From contig VFFE01006673.1 of assembly GCA_008921705.1 (NCBI GenBank), positions 226,271 through 290,270 on the forward strand: DNA of 64,000 nucleotides, read 5' to 3'. This stretch comes from Burhinus oedicnemus. Taxonomy: Eukaryota; Chordata; Aves; Charadriiformes; Burhinidae. The position numbers were made by a program, and so were the translations under genes. The notes beneath the pieces are model-generated. The model had not been told where the DNA came from and searched no databases. It saw only the letters and a list, made by a program, of their open reading frames with translations. Shown in pieces: positions 14,601 through 29,600 of the stretch (positions within the stretch are counted from its first letter, which is position 1; each line of letters opens with the position of its first letter).

Positions 14601-17600
14601 GGAAACTTTAACAAGGTTTCATAAGTGTTAATATAGTTCAGCACTAAATCTAGCAATAGTGAAGTTTTTCGTATTTCAGCTGTGTGTTAGAACTTGGGTT
14701 TTTTTCTGCAGCTGAACAAATTTGTAGCCATGTGAGTCAAAGTTACGCAAACTTTGGGGAGCAAGGAGGTTCCTCCAGGCAGGATACAATAAGCAAGTCT
14801 AGTATTTTGTGCCTATATCAGTACATAATCAATGTAATTCCTGTCAACAGGCAATTTACAGCCTGTTCTAGAATCACTGGATTTTGTTAAAAATACTGAA
14901 AACTGGTAATCTTTTTCCTGTGTAAGGAGTGATAATAATCCCCAGTTTAGAAGTGAGAGTACACTGTCACATTAACAGTGTTTTCACCCAGCTTGGTTCT
15001 GAAGAGGTAGGCATGTTATATCACTGAAACCCCCTGCAAAAGCTGGACAGAATTCTTTTGTCATTGAAGGGTTAAGTGTGCAACTCAAAAGCACCAGGCT
15101 ATTTAAATAAGCAAAGGATAGCAAGTTTTAATGCAAGATTTTCATCTGAAGGAAAAAAAAAAATTACAAAATGTCATTTCGAGCATTTCTTTCAATTGAT
15201 CTGCACTTGGGGTAGTTTCTGAGCAAGAGGGAGTGCCTCTTATTCTTTTCTATTTCTGTAGAAAAAAAATCCTGATCTGCAAATAATCTGTCCTGGTTCC
15301 TGCAAAACAGTGAGGAATTTAGGGAAGGAAATACCATGAAATTCCTACGCAGATCACTCAATCTCAGTGAGATGTTGTTTGGCATTTATTTTTAATAACC
15401 TAAAGATTTCAAGTAGTTTTATTTCAAAATCCAGCCAATGAAACCTATTCTCTAAGATTAGGAAAAGGTGTATATTTTCAAGGGTTTTGTTTCCACAGAG
15501 CAACTACAAAAAAAAAAGTCAGTTTGCTGCTAACAAACGAGTAAAATCTCAAGGTTTTAGAGGTATCAGCTTTAAAGACTGCAGAATTACCATACAAAAC
15601 TAGGAACGTTATTTCCCCTGAAGCTAAATTCCCAGCAGTCACAAGACTGCAGCAGTTGCAGACACGATTTATGACATCCTCCGAATGACCTCTCAAAGCT
15701 AAAGACTGATTAAGTGTAAGACATGGAAGGTAGCTCCTGTCTGCCCACATCACATGATGTGGAGTCACAGCACAGTGAGCGTTTGCTACCGAGCGAACAA
15801 AACTGTCCCTTCCCTTTCTCCTGCGTGCAGCACTGTGCTGCCATTATATAAAAGAAGCACAATGCCATACAGCGCAATGTATCGGGTTCTCTTCTAACCT
15901 GATCTGAATCACTCCTCGCATCACCCGCAGATGTTCTTTGCAGCACTGGTTCACAGGTGTATCTGTAATTTTCTAGGACAAGAACTGTCATTTGACTTTA
16001 GCAGCACTGTCAGTACCAAAGCAAGACGACAGCAGTATCTGAGGTTAGGAGTAGCTTCTAAAGCAAAGAAACAACTTGAGCTATTCAGCACATGAATGAT
16101 CCTGTTTTCTCTGTTTCTTTCAGAAACAAGCAGGCTTGTTCTACAGCTGTCAAAAGCTTTACTGTATTTATCCAGTGCTGCATATAAAATATTCCTGTGG
16201 CACACGTATGCATTTATGTAAAGGCTATTCCAATGTACCGAGAAAAAAAAATAAATTGTTGTCCCACTCTCAAGAACTGAATTAAGCATGAGGTGACATT
16301 GCAGCTATTTTGGCCAGAAGTGATTTGTGATGGCTGTGTCACAGGAAGTTCAGCCTAGCAAATTTAGGCCTGGCTCAAGGGAAAGTATGTTTAGAATCAC
16401 CCAACAAAATGCCTTTCTCCCCATAGGTTCATTAAAAGTGTCAGTCCCATTCACAACAAATCAGAGAAAAGTTTAAGATATGAATGGATGTGATCTCTGC
16501 AGGGTGTCCTCAGCAGGATGGAAACCTGTCAACTTTACTTCATTACAGCAAGAAAATGTAGCATAATCTATTGAGCATCCCCAACCTGCACCATGAAAAG
16601 GAGCTGTCATAGCTACTTTACAAATCTATGCCTCCCTTCCTCTTACGTGAAGACTAAAATAATAAGCAATGTCGATCCCTCAACCACCACCACTAAACCT
16701 CCAAGGTCATATTTTACCGAGATAAATGGGGTAGTCTGCAGTTCTGGGAACTGCTCTTGCAGACATTCGAAGCACTTCCCTCTCAGTTACACTATGTTCC
16801 CATTTCAGGAGCTTTCTTCACAGCCACACTATTAGAAATAACACAGCTTACTTTTTTGACTCTGTAGCAAAGGGTTGACAGTTTGTGGGTGTAGAGGAAA
16901 GATAAAGAGACTGCAGCCTCTAAAAGTGGTGCAACTCTATGCTATCACAGACTGACCCAATTCGTCCATTGACTGAGGCTGAAACGGGGTCACTGAAGCA
17001 GGTCCTACACCCTTAGGAGGTAGGTACACGTTGACTTGTATGTGGTTTTATTTAGTGACATTTGTCAGCATTACTCTTTAAAATGAACAACCTCCCTCCC
17101 AACAAACCTAAACTGCAACAGGCTGCTTTTGCAGTGATGCTTTTCTGTGAAATACCGAAAACTGCTGAAGGAGAGATTTGGGATGGTTAGAAGGAACTAC
17201 AGCTTTACTGAACAAAAGGGAGAAAGAGCTGGAGTTTGCCGCTGTTCCTCTTGGCAGTCTGTTTTGGACCAGTAGCTATCCATGCCTACACTGGTGAACA
17301 CCAGTGAAAGTTTCCTCCTTGTTCAAATGTTACCAACAATTCCCAAAGTGAGGAAATACAAACTAATCAATATATTTTAATCAAGTTCTTCAAACACAAT
17401 TTCCCTCCTTAAAATTGTAACAATGATTTGCAAGACAAGGTATGAAAAGTCTGAGCTGATATTATACCAATTCACAGAATAACAACTGTGCAAATGTCTG
17501 AGATTAAAATTTTATTTACTACAGTAATGTTCTTTCAAAGTTCAACAGATGTTCAACAGTTTTAATTATTTTCAAGAACTACTGAAGAAAACAGTTTTAA

Positions 17601-20600
17601 AGCATCAGGGAAACTGAACGAACCTCTTAAATACTCTGGAGGATGTTCCTGAGTACACAAGATCAAAACAAGAGTAAATGTCACTATTTTAACTGCAAGC
17701 AAGGGATAAGTGTCTGTTTACACGTCCTGTTAAACTACCTTATAAAGTATGCTCTTCTCCCTCCCCAGCACCCCCAAGGACAGAGCACAGAACCATCCAG
17801 GGCAGAGCAAGAAGCTAGAAGCTTTAAGCCAAGAGCCTTGTTAAACTCCAAAAATGGAAGAACTGAGAAATTCTATGGAGAATTTTATACCTCAGATAAA
17901 GTGGAACGAAAGAACTGATTTGCCTTAGTATTATTTTGTACTGCCTTGCTGAAAGTCTAGTCCTATTAAAGGATGAGGACAAGGAGGAAGGCTTAAGCTT
18001 TTCCAGGCAGACTGGCAAGATGCCCTTTTGCAAGGTCTTTTAGGGTATGATCTCAGGAACCCTGGCAGAGAATTGAACTTGAAGTTAGTGATTCTTTTCA
18101 TTCCAGACTGAAGTTTTGAGTACATCAGTCAAAACAGTTGACAGCATCAGCCCTGCCGAGTAGAATACTCTCCCTTTTTTTGTGCACAGAAGTGACTAAG
18201 GAAATCAAGTCACTGCCGGGGGCAGAACTACCGGAATCACTTATCTTGGTGGTCCAAACGTTAGGTTAAGGTGTGCTATTTTTCTTCCGTTCTACTGAGC
18301 AATAGAAACTGAGTAAGTTCTGGCAAAAGTAGCTTGCCACAAAGATGTTGAAACAGCCACCAATCAACAAAGCTTATAACTAGAAAAAATTAGGTCAGTC
18401 CCATTCACAAAGAATGTTTCCAAAATATTTTTATTTAGTCCTTTACGTGACTCATACCAACCTTCAAGTCTCTACTTTTGATCAAAATGCATATGTTATG
18501 GCTGTCATTTAGATGTTGACAGCTCCTCTAACAAGATTATTGCTCATGCAGATTCCAGCTCAGGATTCTGACACTCACGCAACATGCAGGCCTCAGCCTG
18601 CGGCAGTACCAGCGTTTCTGTTTCCTCACAAGACAAAACTTAACCCAGTACCTCAAACTGATTTAGAAAAAAACAGTGTATTTAAAGCCTCGTGACAAAA
18701 GCCTGCTTTGCATCCTTGCTAATCTAAATCAGTTGCACTGTTGTGGCCCAAATCACTTTGAATTCAGTCAGACAGCACAGGAATATTTGGCTAGCTGTGT
18801 ATGGCGTTAGGTTCAAACACCCCAGAAGACAAAGTACATTGCAAGACAGGAAAACCATATTGAGTTTCATACATGTTTTCCTTGCAGTACACCTACCTTA
18901 AATTTTCAATATACTGCCTATAATAGTCTTTCCACATACTAATCCCTCCATTCAAAACAGAGTTGAATAAATACAAAATCATATATGTAATCCCTGCTAT
19001 CTGTGATGTTTGATCCCCTGCTTTTTTTGCTGTGATAGGGGTCAAAATTTAACTTACTGTAATTCAAAAAGAGTAATTACAAAGTAGTTATCTTAAGTAC
19101 AGAAAAACCTCCAGCAGCTCACGCACTGGATATCTCAACATTCTCCCTCTTTGAAATTACACTAGCAAAAGCTTTTCCCCTTAAAATGAACCTCAGTAAA
19201 TATGTTGGCCAATAATCAGACCCATTGCCATATCTGAATTAAATGCAGAGCGGTCTGAGTGAAAGCAGCACTGATGTCAAAGCAGCACCACCCCTGAGCA
19301 AGCGGCTTTAAGGAGACCCGCTTAGAAAAGTTTCCAGTAGAACAGCGTTCCAACATAAAGTGCTGACTTGATGAAACCCAAAATATTCCACAGGAATGTG
19401 CTAATTCAATCAAAACTTTTGAAAGAGGACAGGCCGGCTCCCCAAGCCAGCCAACCAGTCTAGTGAGCTGACTGGCTCTCCCCAGCTCTCCAGGGTCACT
19501 GGCTTCCCTGTCTGGCCAGGTGCCAGGCTGCTAGTCCCTGCTCTCAGAGGGGCCCTTTAATAATAATAATAACAAAGTCTTACAAAGTGTTCTGAGAAAC
19601 AAACAAAGGAATTTTAAAATGAAAAACAGAATTACTTCAGAAACAACCGCAAGGTTTCTTCAAGAGGAATTGGTTGCATTTGTTGCAAAGCATCTAAAAC
19701 TAGTGCCCTTAAAGACACAAGTATCTCCTGTGTCTCCTCAATTCTTATAAAACAGCTTCCAGTGAAAAAAAAGCATCAATACACAAAATGAACAAAAATT
19801 ATATTCAAAACCTACACTTCACCAGTTAGGTTTAATCATCAGCAGGGAGTTAAAGGCAAGTTGCTTCCAAAGCACTAAGTGTTATTCAAGTAAATGCCCC
19901 TGCCTGACCAAAACACAGGGCTACCTCATAAGCAACATCTTGCACAGAGCAGTCCCTAAGTGGGCTCCCTGCATAACTCACCGTGGCAAACTTGAACGAG
20001 ATGGTGCAAGGGGCCTCATTTAACACTTTGGAGAAGCTCAAAGGAACAGGTATGGCTATATAATATTTTAGCAGTGGTTTTCAAAAAAACCTGCCAATTA
20101 GCAAGTAACCCACTTTATTCATGAAACTGGCTTTTAGCAACCTGTAGCTAACCAGTGCATGGGACCTATTCTGGCTTCTCAGCAACTCCGCAAGAAATAG
20201 TATGAAGAGAAGTTTTAATTGCTAAAAAAAGCATGGTTATTTAAGACAGTAACACCAAACACTAAAGTGTTTTTGCACAATTCCATTCATTTAACCAGAT
20301 TTTGTATCAAAACACCTAGATATTGGTTCATGTGTGAGCACAAGTAGTTTAAGAGATACTTGGAACAAAGTTCCACAGAAAAAAAAGAGTTCTTTTTACA
20401 TGTCAGATTGAGTCAGCAATGAGATCGCTGTTGCAGGCAAGTCACATGATTTTGAAAGAATAAGGCTAATAAAACATACTGATTTATTTATATGAAAATC
20501 AGCACAACTTTCAGCATAGAACTGGGACAAATTTGTGACCACTCTTTCAGAAAACACGTGTAAATCAGACAGCTGCCACAGTTTGCAGTTCACTGACCCT

Positions 20601-23600
20601 TCCTACTGCCAAATGCAACACACAAAGGTAGCTCAGAAAGCAATTAGAGATTGGCTGGGAGGACTCATTAATTTTTTTTTAAACTCCAAATCAACTAAAA
20701 CAGTCTTACAACATTTTTCAGGGGAAGACTGTATGCCTCAGACTCACATTTGAAAAGAAAGGTTTGTCTTCTCAGAATGGCAAAATACATACAATTTGCT
20801 CCCTGATGTTTCTTAGAAAGAGTAACTGATAACACAGTATCATGAGGAAACACACCTAGAACAGAACCACACATAAGCACGATTCAACTGCTCAGTTTTT
20901 AAACAGCTCACCACCTGCAAAGTCTAAGGCTCCTTTCAACTACTTGTAACACAAAATTCAGAGAGAAAAAGAAGGTGAGAGAGAAGAAAGGGAAAAACAA
21001 AAAAGAAAAAAAAAGAAAGATAGATATTTTTCCTTCTAGTTGTAATAGGACTGGGAAACCACCAGTGACCAACACAAGCAAATGATACCTACTTGGCTCT
21101 ATTTGAGTATGTGTGGCATAAGACCAAGATAACAATGAGAAAGTAAAGCATAAAGAGGTGCCTTCCATTTTGGAAGAAAGTATCAAAAGTTCATAGCAGC
21201 ATTGTTTCTTCTCTTAAGCAAAACTTGAGATGCCATTCTTACAGCTTATGACAAAAAGGCAGATCCATCACTGACCTCCTCATTATGGCAAACCAAAAAA
21301 ATACAGGAAAAAATGCATCCACATAGACATTCATATGCAATTCTGGGCCTGTAATCATGGCAGCATTAAGTTACCAATCTGCTAGTTAATTCTCTTTCAT
21401 TAGCCTCATTAAAGGGATCACAGTCATACCACGCAGTAATAACTGAGCGCTGCACAACTCAAGCTATATCATTAATTTCTTTGTGCTGCAGTAACTTAAA
21501 TAACCAACTATAGGCTATAATTTAAGATTTAGTCCATGACTCCAGGAGCTAACCAGCTGGAGTTACAAGGATCAATGCACACTTCTATTAAGTGCGTATG
21601 AGACTGAGACCATATTTCTAAGTAAGTACCTCTCTCAAACCAATCTATGTAATTTAGTAGTTTTCTCCTTTCAAGCTTATATAAACCATTTCCTAGAATG
21701 AGTATCAGAGGCTCTCTATACAGTAGACAAACTCTTAAATTGAGAAATGACATGTTGCTGGTCATACCTCCTTCACTCAAAGCAGGACCAACTTAGTTTA
21801 AGTTGCTCAGGGCCTTATCCAGTCAATTTCTGATAATCTCCAAGGATGGAGGTTGCACAGCCTCTTCGGGTGTCTGCCATTGTGTTTGACCATCCTCATT
21901 ACGAGGCATTTCTACCTTACATTGAATCAGATTTTTCCCTGATGCAGCTTGTGACCGCTGACTATCAACTTTTTGCTGTGCACCTCCAAAAAGAGTCCTA
22001 CTCCCTCTCTACAATTTCTTTCTAATTGCGTTTTGTTTTCACGTATTCCACATCTGATGACTGTTGAGCAATAAGCTCATTCAGGAGGCAAGATTTCCTG
22101 ATGGTAGAGCAGCTCTGCCAAAGTAAGATTTTCTAATTCCTAGTTTTCTGAAACCTTTTTGTGTGCTTGCCATAGAACTGTCAGCCTAAGCCACAGTAAG
22201 AGAAAGGTTTGATCCCAACAGTGGCAAAAGTCCTTTTTGCCTTGCATCAAAGATTGCCTTGAAGGAGAGCTGAGTAGTAGGGAAAAACCAGACCTACCAC
22301 AGGTGATTCATTTGACATTGGCACGTCTCGCTAAAATCACAAAAACATGCATATCTACCAGTCCTTATGAAGTATTACATACGCAATCAGCTGAAGGAGG
22401 AGAAAGTTCTTTAGCTCCTTCAAGAAAGAGTAATTTTTGTGAATAAGGTGCAAATGCAGTGTGTCAAGTAACAGTCCTTCATAATGTCCCCAGAAGGAGG
22501 CTTGATCGACCTATGTCACCATTTGATGTCATTAGATGAGAGGGTGTTTAAGCCACACATATCTCAAGTGGACACTAAACACACACTGACCAATATCTGA
22601 TCTTGTGGTCAAAAAATGGGATAAACACACTCAAATAAGAAGAATTTTGTATTTGCAGAACAAGTCAACAGTGTAAATTGTACTGGCAGGCAGTATAAAA
22701 AAAGACCAAGTTCTTAGGAATTATGTTGAAATATAAACTACAAGCAAAAAATATACATCATTTCTGAGTCCACTGAATTAGATACCAGAGTATCTTATAA
22801 ATAAAGCATTATTATCACTTTATGTTCAAAATGAATAAATAATTATCAGCTTACTTCTTTCTTACCATTGTAGGTTATCCTTGGCTTTGTCAAACACATC
22901 ACAAGATGTAAATCCATTTCATCAGAAGATACAAATTTTGAACATACAGGGCACTTGAATCCTATGGAAAATAAAAATATGTAAGTGTGAGTACACTCAA
23001 CCATGTTGCAAATATGTATATTCAAGCCAAAAAACTATTCTGCACACATATCTGCCAGCTTTGCAGTTTGGGCTTGACATTTCTTACGTTAATATAATTC
23101 CCTTGATTTCAAAAGATCTCAAAATGGACCATTGTTTCTGCAAATTGGTCTGTTGGCAATTACAAACATGTCAGCACCTCTGGAATGCAAAGTTTCTCAA
23201 CAAATCTAAGAAGAGTTTAAGACAAGTGAAAGAGGATAATGTGACTCTACTAAAACAGAAATTAGAAACATACAGAGAACATAGCCATTAAAATCTGAGC
23301 TTGGGCAGGAGTCCGGAATTAACATCTGCACTTTTACTAGGTATAGCATTGAAACTTTAACAAAGGATCTCAGTTTTACGTCTCATCACGCTAGCTGCAG
23401 CATCTTTTACCAGTCTGGAGCACAGGAAAAACATTAACTCAGGGGTGTCACTTCATCTACTGAATCACTAATATTTCCTGTAGCACTGAATTTGTTTGAC
23501 TTCTCTCATCCTAGCCAAGTATGACCTTGTTTAGCTTGTGAGGTCACAGCCTGAGGCAATATCGGGTAAAGAATAATTAAGACAGTCTGGATTGTGATGC

Positions 23601-26600
23601 AACTGCATAATAGTCCATGACAAAACTGCTTAATACTTTAATTTATGTTGTTACCAAAGACAACAGTCTTCCAGTTAAAGGAAAACATTGGTTGGACAAG
23701 TTTTACAGTCCACAGTCTGAGAGAAGTCTGACTGTTTTTGATCTGCTGAATAATTAACACATAAGTGAGAGACAAAAAGCCACCAACAGGGATCTTGATG
23801 TGTGACAGCTGTTAAGGAGTCTACCTATAGGACAACGTACAGCAAAAATACCTAAATCCATGCTCAGTGCAAAGGAGCAACTTTTTCTTTGATGCTGTTG
23901 AAAGTAATGATGCAGGCATGTATAAATGGCCACTGTACCTTCCACCAACATCCAGATCTGGGCCTGCTCCTCGATGTTTTACTTTGTTGCCCCTTGCTTT
24001 TGTACATCTAACCTTGGGAGTCCACAATGAACCAAGTCAGTCAAGGATGACAAGAGACTTGATGCTGCACTTTCAAGTTACTGATGCCTGAGAATTTTGA
24101 TCTTTACTGTTAATTATTATCCAGATGTAGATCAAGCAGCTAACCTGAAGCATTAGCACTTGATAGAATTAATGCACTTCATTTATCAAGACAATGATTT
24201 TTATTTTTTTAGTGCAACTAGTAAGAAGCAAGTCAAACCAGACAACTGGTAACACCCATGAGGAACTCTGAGCAGCAGCTGAGCATGTACTGGAAACCAC
24301 TTCCTGAGATAAAGTACAGTTCTGATTCTTCCCATTTTAGTCATAAGCAGTTTATAACTGTTTCTTCATGTGTCGGTCTTACACTTCAGTTTAAATAGTG
24401 CTCTTCTCTGCTAATTTTTAATCCTCCTCTCCCAACCCACATCTTTACAACAACAGTTACAACCACAGGTTAATAAACATAAAACAGCCAAACACATCTT
24501 TTGGAAAAAACAAGTTGAAAGGATTAGTTTACTTGTAGAAAGCTTTGTCAGTGACCCTTCAGCCACTGCGTAGCCTCCTTCCCCTGGGCTGCATCTCAAC
24601 ATGACTAAAATCGAAATTAGTATCTCAGTCCTCCAAACACCCAAAACCACCCACAACTATTTTGTTATGGTTTTCTTCAAAAAGTGACCGGAGGTAAATT
24701 TTCTCTCAACCCTTATCAGCATAATGCAGCTGATTACTCTTGAGTCTAGTCACAACCTACTAAGACCGATGCATTATTCTCATTTATATGCTCCTATAAG
24801 GCATAATTGACAACATATTTTGATGTGAAAAAGCATGTAACTACCTTATACACTGCAGACTGAGTCCTGCTGTGCCAGAAGGAAGTGTTTGCATTACAGC
24901 AAGTTAACAATTATGTTCATGGCTAGTTAAGCACTGGGACAGGCATTAACAGGTTCCCTCTGCTTTCTGGACAGGACCCTCTTAGCTTATTCCCTAGGGT
25001 CATCAGCACATCTAATTGGGAGTGACAGGGGGCAGGGAAAACCATCAATAGGTCTTTAGAAACATTGCTAAAGTTAACAGTGTTATTAAGAAAGTATGTA
25101 TCCCAGGAATGCTTGAAGGGAATACTTAAATCCAAATAAAATAGTAGGGAGAGTGTGGGTTAATAATAATAATAATAATGCTTTTATTTAAAATCACGTT
25201 TAAAGACAGACAACTGTGAAAAATCTTTCTCGTTATCCACCTGGAGTATTCAGCTGAATGTGGTTATACTACCTGCCCCTAAACCTAGTAACAGTCCACA
25301 TTTTAACAATACAGTATCTTTTGACTCAGAACAGTACAGTAAAGAACCCAAGCAGTCGACACTAGACTTAACTAAGCCTTATGGACCAAATTAGCAGCCA
25401 GCGGTAAAGGTGTCTTTGTGGAAAAGGATGTTTTTCCAGTGACCAGCTTCAGCTGCATGCCACAGACTAGCATTACAGCTGAAAAAGTGCCTCGAGCTCG
25501 CAACACCTGCTGAAACATTTTTCAAACACAAGTGAAATCCCACTTCTCATTCCTTCGCAATGTTCTCCTGCAATAACCAGCTCCTGGATTTAGTCATCTT
25601 CCCTAAAGGATGCAAAGTGTTTTGCCTGAAGGAAATTACCATTTCCAACTCCTTTAGTAATCCCAGAGAACCAAGTATTTTGACTGGAGACACATATTCA
25701 CATTTTTTTTTTAACTGTATTTGAAAAATATGAATAAGTGAATAATGAACACTGCCCACAAGCCAGTTAAAAGTCCTTGACAAAAGCTGGTACTTTCCCA
25801 CCTTTCCTCAAATCAGAAGGTAATAGTTTCATGACCCAGTTTACAATTAAGTACTCCGTAAGAACAAAGGCTCTATTGTACCACTTCCCAGCAGGCTGAC
25901 AACATTTATAGCCTGTGTTTGTTTTTACCACCAGTCTCAAGGAACAACTCTGATAACTTTAAGAAAGTTTCACATGACTTTAACAATCAGCAACAGGTCA
26001 AAAATAACTTGATCTCTACATGACTTGTTTTACTGAGTTTTGCAGATAAACAATGCATTCACAGACTTTTGGACAACAGAGTCATCAGATGAGGTGGCAT
26101 CAGGTGAAGTGTCCTCTAAAAACTGTGAAACTCAATTGAATACTTTCTTACTCTCTTTACAAGGAGAGCACAAGAGATAACAATGGGGGTGGTGAAACAC
26201 TGGAACAGGTTGCCCAGAGAGGTGGTAGATGCCCCATCCCTAGAAACAGTCAAGGTCAGGTTGGACGGGGCTCTGAGCAACCTGATCTAGTTGAAGATGT
26301 CCCTGCTCATTGCAGGGTTGTTGGACTAGATGAACTTTAAAGGTCCCTTCCAACTCAAACTATTCTATGATGTATAGTTCCAGGTAAATTTCAGCTCTTA
26401 TGAAGGTGTTGGTTTCACAGCATCCCTTATCCTAATCCAAGATGAGGAACTTTTCACAAGGGAATGTAGTGATAGGACGAGGGGTAATGGTTTCACACTG
26501 GAAGAGGGGAGATTTAGATTACATCTCAGGAATAAATTCTTTACTATGAGGGTGGTGAGGCACTGGGACAGGTTGCCCAGGGAAGCTGTGGATGCCCCAT

Positions 26601-29600
26601 CCCTGGAAGTGTTCAAGGCCAGGTTGGATGAGGCTTTGAGCAGCCTGGTCTAGTGGAAGGTGTCCTTGCCCATGGCAAGGGGCTTGGAACTAGATGATCT
26701 TTAAGGTCCCTTCCAGCCTAAACCATTCTATGATTCTATGATAACTATCACCTTTGTATTAGGATTGCCACTGTTTATCAGCATATTACTGCAAAGCTGT
26801 CCTTCCTTCTCCCATAGTAGAGAGGACATTGCCTATGATACAACTGCAGTCAGCAGAAGAACCATCTCTCACCTCATTCTCTTTCTGTACAGCAGGAGAG
26901 AACTGAGCACCAAAACTAAGCAACAGCATGCATCTAGCTGACTTGTCCAGGTGCGTACTTAAGAGGCAGGGAGACAAATTCCTACAAGCTCCCATCATCT
27001 AGTTTTGCAACCCTGAGTACAACACAAAGTAACATGTTACTTAAAACCATAATCCTGGAAAATAGTACAATTACAAGAAATGAGACAGAACAGAAAGTTG
27101 TGGTAAAGCTACTAGAAAATCCCAGGGTGGCACAGAAAGTTTGAAATAACTAAACCTGTGTAAGTAGCAGGACTTAAATGTTCAGAGGTGAATTCTCTCA
27201 TCTGTTGAATGTATCACGTTCTTCAGACTCTGCTGTCTTTTGCAAATGAACCTTTCCACTTAGCCAAGAAATCGCATCTTTTCTCACATCCATCTACAGA
27301 ACTCATAACTTTCATCTATGGCAACTATCCACAGGGACAGGTTGATGGGTGGCCACTCACTGTACCTGTAGCAATTTCAAGCTCTTATTGACACCTTACT
27401 GTGTTCACCTTACTTTGCAAACATCAGACTTTAACTTGAGGTTCACTCCACAGCGAAGCAAACAAAAACCATCCAAAGAATAACAAACTCCTGAACCTCT
27501 ATAATTTTTGCAAAATCACATTGACACTCATCCTGGAATATTTACTTCATGGTGGGGAAAAAAAAAGAGCTAAGAGCTTCCAGACAATACAGTGCAGAGT
27601 GTCACAGAATTGCACGTAAAGGAAACACCTTAAAGTGATATTAGAATTGCACAGAAGAATGGATGATCCTTTTGGACAATATTAAACAGTAGTAGCAAGA
27701 AATAACCACGAATGAAAACCTGCACCAACACAAAAGACTGCCTCAGCCTGATCAGAGTAAACTTTTGGCAGAGAAAGTCTGAACTAGAACATCGCCAAAA
27801 CCAAACTAAAAGTATAATCAAACTAGCTGTCCTTTTTAAAAATAAGTATCTAACATATTAGTATTTTAAGTTTTTTGTACGCTTGCGTTTCCAACCAAGA
27901 TAGATAAATCCATCTTGCTTTAAGTGTAAAGAAGTCATAAGCAAAGAGAAAGCCTCGGATACATAGATTTTGTAAAACGTGCTTGACAATAAGAAGCCTG
28001 ACAAATGTTACTTACATATTTGCACTTGTTCTTCAGTACTTAGAAAAATAAGAATACACAATCTGGAAGAACAGCATCCAGTAAATACGATGGTATGCAG
28101 GGTGGTATGCAAGATTACTGTCACACAAATAAAGCCTGCATAATGATGCTAAAACAAAACAAAACAAATACCCCCAATAAACAGAAAAGACCTCACATAT
28201 TCAGAGGAACACGTTAGAAAGGACCTCAAGAGGTCACCAAGTCTATCCCATACTGGGAAAGTGGGTTAAGTGTACTCGGAGGATTTAATCAGCTCTTAAA
28301 AATCAACTAGTGAAAGATTTTACAGCCATCCTAGACAACCTACAATGCTGATCAGCTATTCCTAGAGAGTTAGATCTCCCCTTACAAAAAAGCTTGATGA
28401 CTTCTTGTGTGTCCAGTAGACATGGAAAACAGTTGGTAACTGTCCTCAGTATAAAACACACGTTCACACTGGAAAATGTGTGCACTTTGTCTTTTTCCCC
28501 TAGCCTGAGGAAAAAAAATGAGTTACTCTAATCTTTCCTCACAGGCTCTGATGCCTAAACCTTTTATTCATATTGCTGTCCTCTGGACTGTCTCCAACCT
28601 TAACATATTGCATTGCCAAGAACTGGGCAGAGCTTTCAGTCTAAGACTTCACAAGTCCTAAGCAGAAATTAATAGTTACCTACCACATCCTTCTGTTACA
28701 CTAAGTGTTCACTATCTATATATAGATCTATCTATACATAGCAATATCTCATTTATATATGTGCATATAGGTATGTACATATACATTGTAAGCAAACCAA
28801 CAGATTATTGGCTCATTCCTCTCGTGACCCATAACAACCCCTAAATCCTCAGCAGAACGATTACTAGCCAGGTCCCATTTTGTAGTGGTATGTTTTATTT
28901 CTCCTCATATTCAGTGATTCTCATTTGTCTTTTTTACTCAATTATGAACACTTTTCTAACATGTTAAAAACAATTATGAACTCAAATTTTGCCCTCCATA
29001 GTGCTTTCAGATCTTATAAGTTTGGCACTAAATTTACTTTTTTAAAGTGCCCACCCTCCAAAAAAAGATGATTGAGAACAGACCCAAAGTAGACCACTAT
29101 GATACTTGATTTGAATTGCTCTCCTAGAGCAATTTTCCAACTATTTCAGCATCCACCTACTTTTTCACCTAGACCATATTCTCTAACTTTGCTAACGAAA
29201 ATAGAAAGCAGAACAGCATAACAATTTATTAAAGTCAAGTATAATGCCTCTACTTCTTCTTTTTATACTCAACTGTGTAGAGGACTAGGAAGTGAGATTG
29301 TAAGAACAGCAGAAAAATAGATGGAAATAATTCAGATTCTCGGTGAAGTAACAACAGTCCTGGTCAAGTCAAACTTCTGTTACTTCCTTTTTCTGTAAAC
29401 TAATTTGTAAAACTTAAAGAAAAAAAAAAACTCCAGTAAAGATTACATGGTCTATATGAGTTACGTAGCCACAGAATTCTCTCTCTTCTCTTCTCCTTAG
29501 ACAGCTGAAATGGAAAGACAGAATGAGTAATTCCTTAAGCTCAAAACCATGAAGCTTTGTACATGAAAGCATATTGCTTTAACACAGACAACATCTTACC

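Larger units (their letters stand above)
3469..22865 (-). other. ZNRF2: ZNRF2 intron 2 (about 19.4 kb)
   Basis: AT-rich intronic DNA from donor GTAAG (22865) to acceptor CTTCAG (3474-3469). Contents recognised: pyrimidine-rich stretches at 4076-4205 and 8360-8520, a G-rich run at 9618-9638, an A/C-rich tract at 12185-12248, a 20-N gap at 14318-14337, a GC-richer patch with a TAA microsatellite at 19430-19573, a polypurine tract at 20961-21030 and one old CR1 relic at 21781-22040. The open frames in it (for example 4592-4924, 7524-7811, 12347-12658, 15951-16289) show no recognisable domains and no coding-like composition. I see no gene in the remaining stretches. Confidence 0.9.

Noticed and set aside
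16439..18409. 17-bp GTCAGTCCCATTCACAA shared at about 16439 and 18393
   Set aside because: Match does not extend into the flanks, and one such match in a window this size is not compelling.
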